Source of the DNA: Roseobacter sp. MH60115
GTDB lineage: Bacteria; Pseudomonadota; Alphaproteobacteria; Rhodobacterales; Rhodobacteraceae
NCBI RefSeq assembly: GCF_015644665.1
Contig: NZ_JADOBQ010000002.1
Span: 1 to 64,000 of the forward strand
Length of the DNA stretch: 64,000 nt
Direction of reading: 5' to 3'
Of the stretch, positions 61,845 to 64,000 are shown one piece after another. How positions within the stretch are numbered: the first letter of the stretch is position 1; each line of letters opens with the position of its first letter. Both the position numbers and the translations under genes were made by a program. The notes below the pieces were generated by a model. The model had not been told where the DNA came from. It worked only from the letters and a program-made list of their open reading frames with translations, and ran no database searches.

Positions 61845-64000
61845 CTACCAATCCTGCCGTTCGTATGTTTCGTTCATTTCTGCCCCTTGCTCTGCCCCCT
61901 GATTGTCCACAACCTCCTCCGACATCGGGTTATCAGCTTGTTCCTCCCCGTTTTCGTCATCGTCTGCAGTATCAACCCAAGAGGGTGAAGACTCGTTATT
62001 GTCATACGACGACCATTCATCGGATGCCTGAGCGTTTCCGTTTTGATCCTGCTGGTTTTCGACATCACCAACGTCGATGGAAAATGTATCGCTCCCGGTC
62101 ATCGTCTGACCGTTGAAAGCAGTATCCGTCGTTGTGATTTCACCCGTGATCACCCCCTCGAAGTTCGGTGGGGGTGCCAGTTCGAGCAGGGACAGGTCCC
62201 ACCCGGACAGATCGATCTCCCCACCGTCTGCAACTGCGACGTTGTCATCGCTGATGAGGATCGTATCCGCCGGCAGGCCCGATATCTTAACCGTCGCGGC
62301 ATCGGACAAGGAGTCGTCGTCAATGCCGAGAGCAAGCATGCCATTTTGAGGCACCGCCATTTCATCGTTTGCGGTTACAAGTTCCCGACCGTCGGTGCCC
62401 GGGCCTTCCCACTCCAGTTTAAGACCGGCATGGCCGTAGTTTTCGAAGTATCGCACTTCAATCTCATGAGTGCCGGGCTCCAACTCTATTTCGCCCGTGC
62501 GTGTCCGGTAGCCGTGCAGACCATCGTTGTCGATGACTTCCTCACCATTGATGAGTAGAATGGCGCCATCATCGCCGCCCAGAAAGAAGTCGAACGACCC
62601 ACTTTCCGTCACTTCAATGCTGCCGGTGATTTGCACGCCGAATGTGTCCTTTGACCCATCTTCCCAGAAGGACTCGCGGCTATTGGTATAGTTGATCTCG
62701 CCCACGACCTCCTCATGCGTGGCCTCGCTGGACCAATCGATCTGGTCGAGCTTCGACAGGCTGTGATCCACGTCGAAATAGCTGGCCCTGAAACCGGTTT
62801 CCAACTGCGCAGAGGGCGGGGTGATATCGGCCTGATTGACCGCGAAATTCAGATCGTTGATCACGGATACCGCGCCCTCATCGCCGATCTGCGTCGTTGT
62901 CACCACCTGTGCGGATACTTGCCCGATGAATTCAATCGGTGTCGCCACGGTTAGCAACGACAAATCCATGCCCGAGATATCGGCAGTACCATCTGCGTCC
63001 GCCTCGACGTTCACGTCACCGGCTGTCAATATCGTGCCGGGCGGAAGGCCCTCAATATGATGAGACACCTGGTCCGCCGTCGCAGTTTCCGGCACCGCCA
63101 CGTCGATTTCCAGGGCAATCGGCATGCCGTTCACGGTTTGCAGGTCCTCTGTCCCCGGCGCGGTCACCAACTCGCGCCCGTCCGTTCCGGGGCCTTCCCA
63201 TTCCAGTTTCAGGCCCGCATGCCCGTAGTTCTCAAAGTAGCGCACCTCAATGCTGTGGGTGCCCGGCTCCAACTCGATCTCGCCACTTCGCGTACGGAAA
63301 CCATGCAGCCCGTCGTTGTCGATGACCTCTTCGCCATTGATTAACAGGACCACGCCATCATCACCGCCGATGAAGAAGTCGAAAATGCCACCTTCTTCCA
63401 CTTCGATGTTGCCGGTAATCTTTGCGCCGAACGTGTCCTTTGACCCGCCTTCCCAGAAGGAGTCGCGGCTGTTGGTGTAGTTGATCTCACCCACGACTTC
63501 TTCGTGCGTGGCTTCGCCGGACCAGTCGATTTGATCCAGTTTGGACAGGCGATGATCCACGTCGTAGTAGCTGGCATGAAAGCCGGAGGTCATTGTCGCG
63601 CTGGCTGGCTCCACCACGCTGAACTCAAGTGTCTGAGTGATTGTTTCGCCACCCTGATCGGTGACGGTCACGTCAATGGCGAGCGCTCCGGCGTCGTCGG
63701 GGTCCAGGGAAATGCCATCCCGCAGCTTCAACTGGCCCTGCGATACCTCAAACCTGTCGTCAGAAACGGCGAATTCGTAGCTTCCCTCTTCATCGGGATC
63801 GATCACGTTCACCTGCCCGACGACGGCACCAGGCTGGTTTGCGGCAATCAGGCTCTGATCGATGGAGGCGCTTGTCGGCGCTTCGTTCACATCACCGACG
63901 ACGACCTCAAATGTTTCGGTCAGGCTTGCGCCATCGGCATCGGTGGCCGTCACGTCAAAGCGCAGCGAAGACTGTTCCTCGTGGTCCAGGGAAACGCCGG
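61845..64000 (-). CDS. Large surface protein with cadherin-like and PA14 domains (3' part)
   Basis: The frame runs off the right edge. The visible ~715 residues hold a cadherin-like stretch (VNEAPTSASIDQSLIAANQPGAVVGQVNVIDPDE), two nearly identical ~140-residue PA14 domains (coding about 63165-63590 and 62370-62790), each followed by a short immunoglobulin-like linker domain. The acidic C-terminus ends NETYERQDW. PA14 domains usually bind sugars; the cadherin-like domain binds calcium. A surface or secreted adhesin is likely. No RTX nonapeptide or anchor motif is visible in this part. Confidence 0.8.
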   Translation of the reverse strand, partial: GVSLDHEEQSSLRFDVTATDADGASLTETFEVVVGDVNEAPTSASIDQSLIAANQPGAVVGQVNVIDPDEEGSYEFAVSDDRFEVSQGQLKLRDGISLDPDDAGALAIDVTVTDQGGETITQTLEFSVVEPASATMTSGFHASYYDVDHRLSKLDQIDWSGEATHEEVVGEINYTNSRDSFWEGGSKDTFGAKITGNIEVEEGGIFDFFIGGDDGVVLLINGEEVIDNDGLHGFRTRSGEIELEPGTHSIEVRYFENYGHAGLKLEWEGPGTDGRELVTAPGTEDLQTVNGMPIALEIDVAVPETATADQVSHHIEGLPPGTILTAGDVNVEADADGTADISGMDLSLLTVATPIEFIGQVSAQVVTTTQIGDEGAVSVINDLNFAVNQADITPPSAQLETGFRASYFDVDHSLSKLDQIDWSSEATHEEVVGEINYTNSRESFWEDGSKDTFGVQITGSIEVTESGSFDFFLGGDDGAILLINGEEVIDNDGLHGYRTRTGEIELEPGTHEIEVRYFENYGHAGLKLEWEGPGTDGRELVTANDEMAVPQNGMLALGIDDDSLSDAATVKISGLPADTILISDDNVAVADGGEIDLSGWDLSLLELAPPPNFEGVITGEITTTDTAFNGQTMTGSDTFSIDVGDVENQQDQNGNAQASDEWSSYDNNESSPSWVDTADDDENGEEQADNPMSEEVVDNQGAEQGAEMNETYERQDW

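Overview
This 64-kb window looks like a chromosome of a marine alphaproteobacterium of the Rhodobacteraceae (roseobacter group). The reasons are the moderately high G+C, the Aap-type amino-acid transporter, the alphaproteobacterial gene content (PrpE, HyuA/HyuB, a DUF6525-like protein) and the overall style of the proteins. The assignment rests on recognising protein families, not on a search.

Region 1 (about 0.1-18.6 kb) is a catabolic locus for an amino-acid-like compound. A leftward seven-gene operon encodes a FAD amine/amino-acid oxidase, HyuA and HyuB (hydantoinase/oxoprolinase), a short-chain dehydrogenase, propionyl-CoA synthetase, RidA and an ABC ATPase. Beside it lie a rhodanese, an IclR regulator, a BisC-like molybdopterin enzyme, a cystathionine beta-lyase-like PLP enzyme, a VOC protein, and the binding protein and two permeases of an Aap-type transporter. 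A 19-bp degenerate palindrome occurs at all four promoter regions (9654, 10882, 13200, 18547) and is probably the operator of the IclR protein. The gene mix (C-S lyase, sulfoxide-reductase-like enzyme, rhodanese, hydantoinase, propionyl-CoA synthetase) suggests a sulfur-containing amino acid or (thio)hydantoin as substrate; this is inference.

Region 2 (18.6-28 kb) holds decayed AraC-type regulators. After these comes a seven-gene leftward operon joining a COG0523 metal-chaperone GTPase, a DUF6525-like protein and a complete Dpp/Nik/Cnt-type ABC importer, divergent from an Rrf2 regulator. An N-truncated DUF2431 (BMT5-like) gene and an AlkB-family dioxygenase follow.

Region 3 (28339-60344) is a 32-kb integrative mobilizable element inserted in the 3' end of an initiator tRNA-fMet gene. 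It is bounded by the 12-bp repeat TGGTTGCGGGAG. It carries MobC, a relaxase-helicase, ParB, ArdA, ParDE, a VirD4/TraG-like coupling protein without its own membrane segments, and a large serine recombinase at the right end; no VirB mating-pore genes are seen. Its cargo, in A+T-richer blocks, includes a KAP NTPase, an Mrr-like nuclease/P-loop NTPase/helical-repeat protein resembling antiviral STAND proteins, a membrane-tethered HTH/Sel1-repeat protein, a protein of four tandem HTH-like repeats, a three-gene operon ending in a membrane protein, and a secreted/coiled-coil convergent pair. A decayed second copy of the recombinase 3' end lies just left of the left att repeat, so elements have been inserted here more than once.

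Region 4 (60.4-64 kb) returns to chromosome: tRNA-fMet, a YceI-cytochrome c fusion protein, and the 3' part of a large surface protein with cadherin-like and duplicated PA14 domains that runs off the window.
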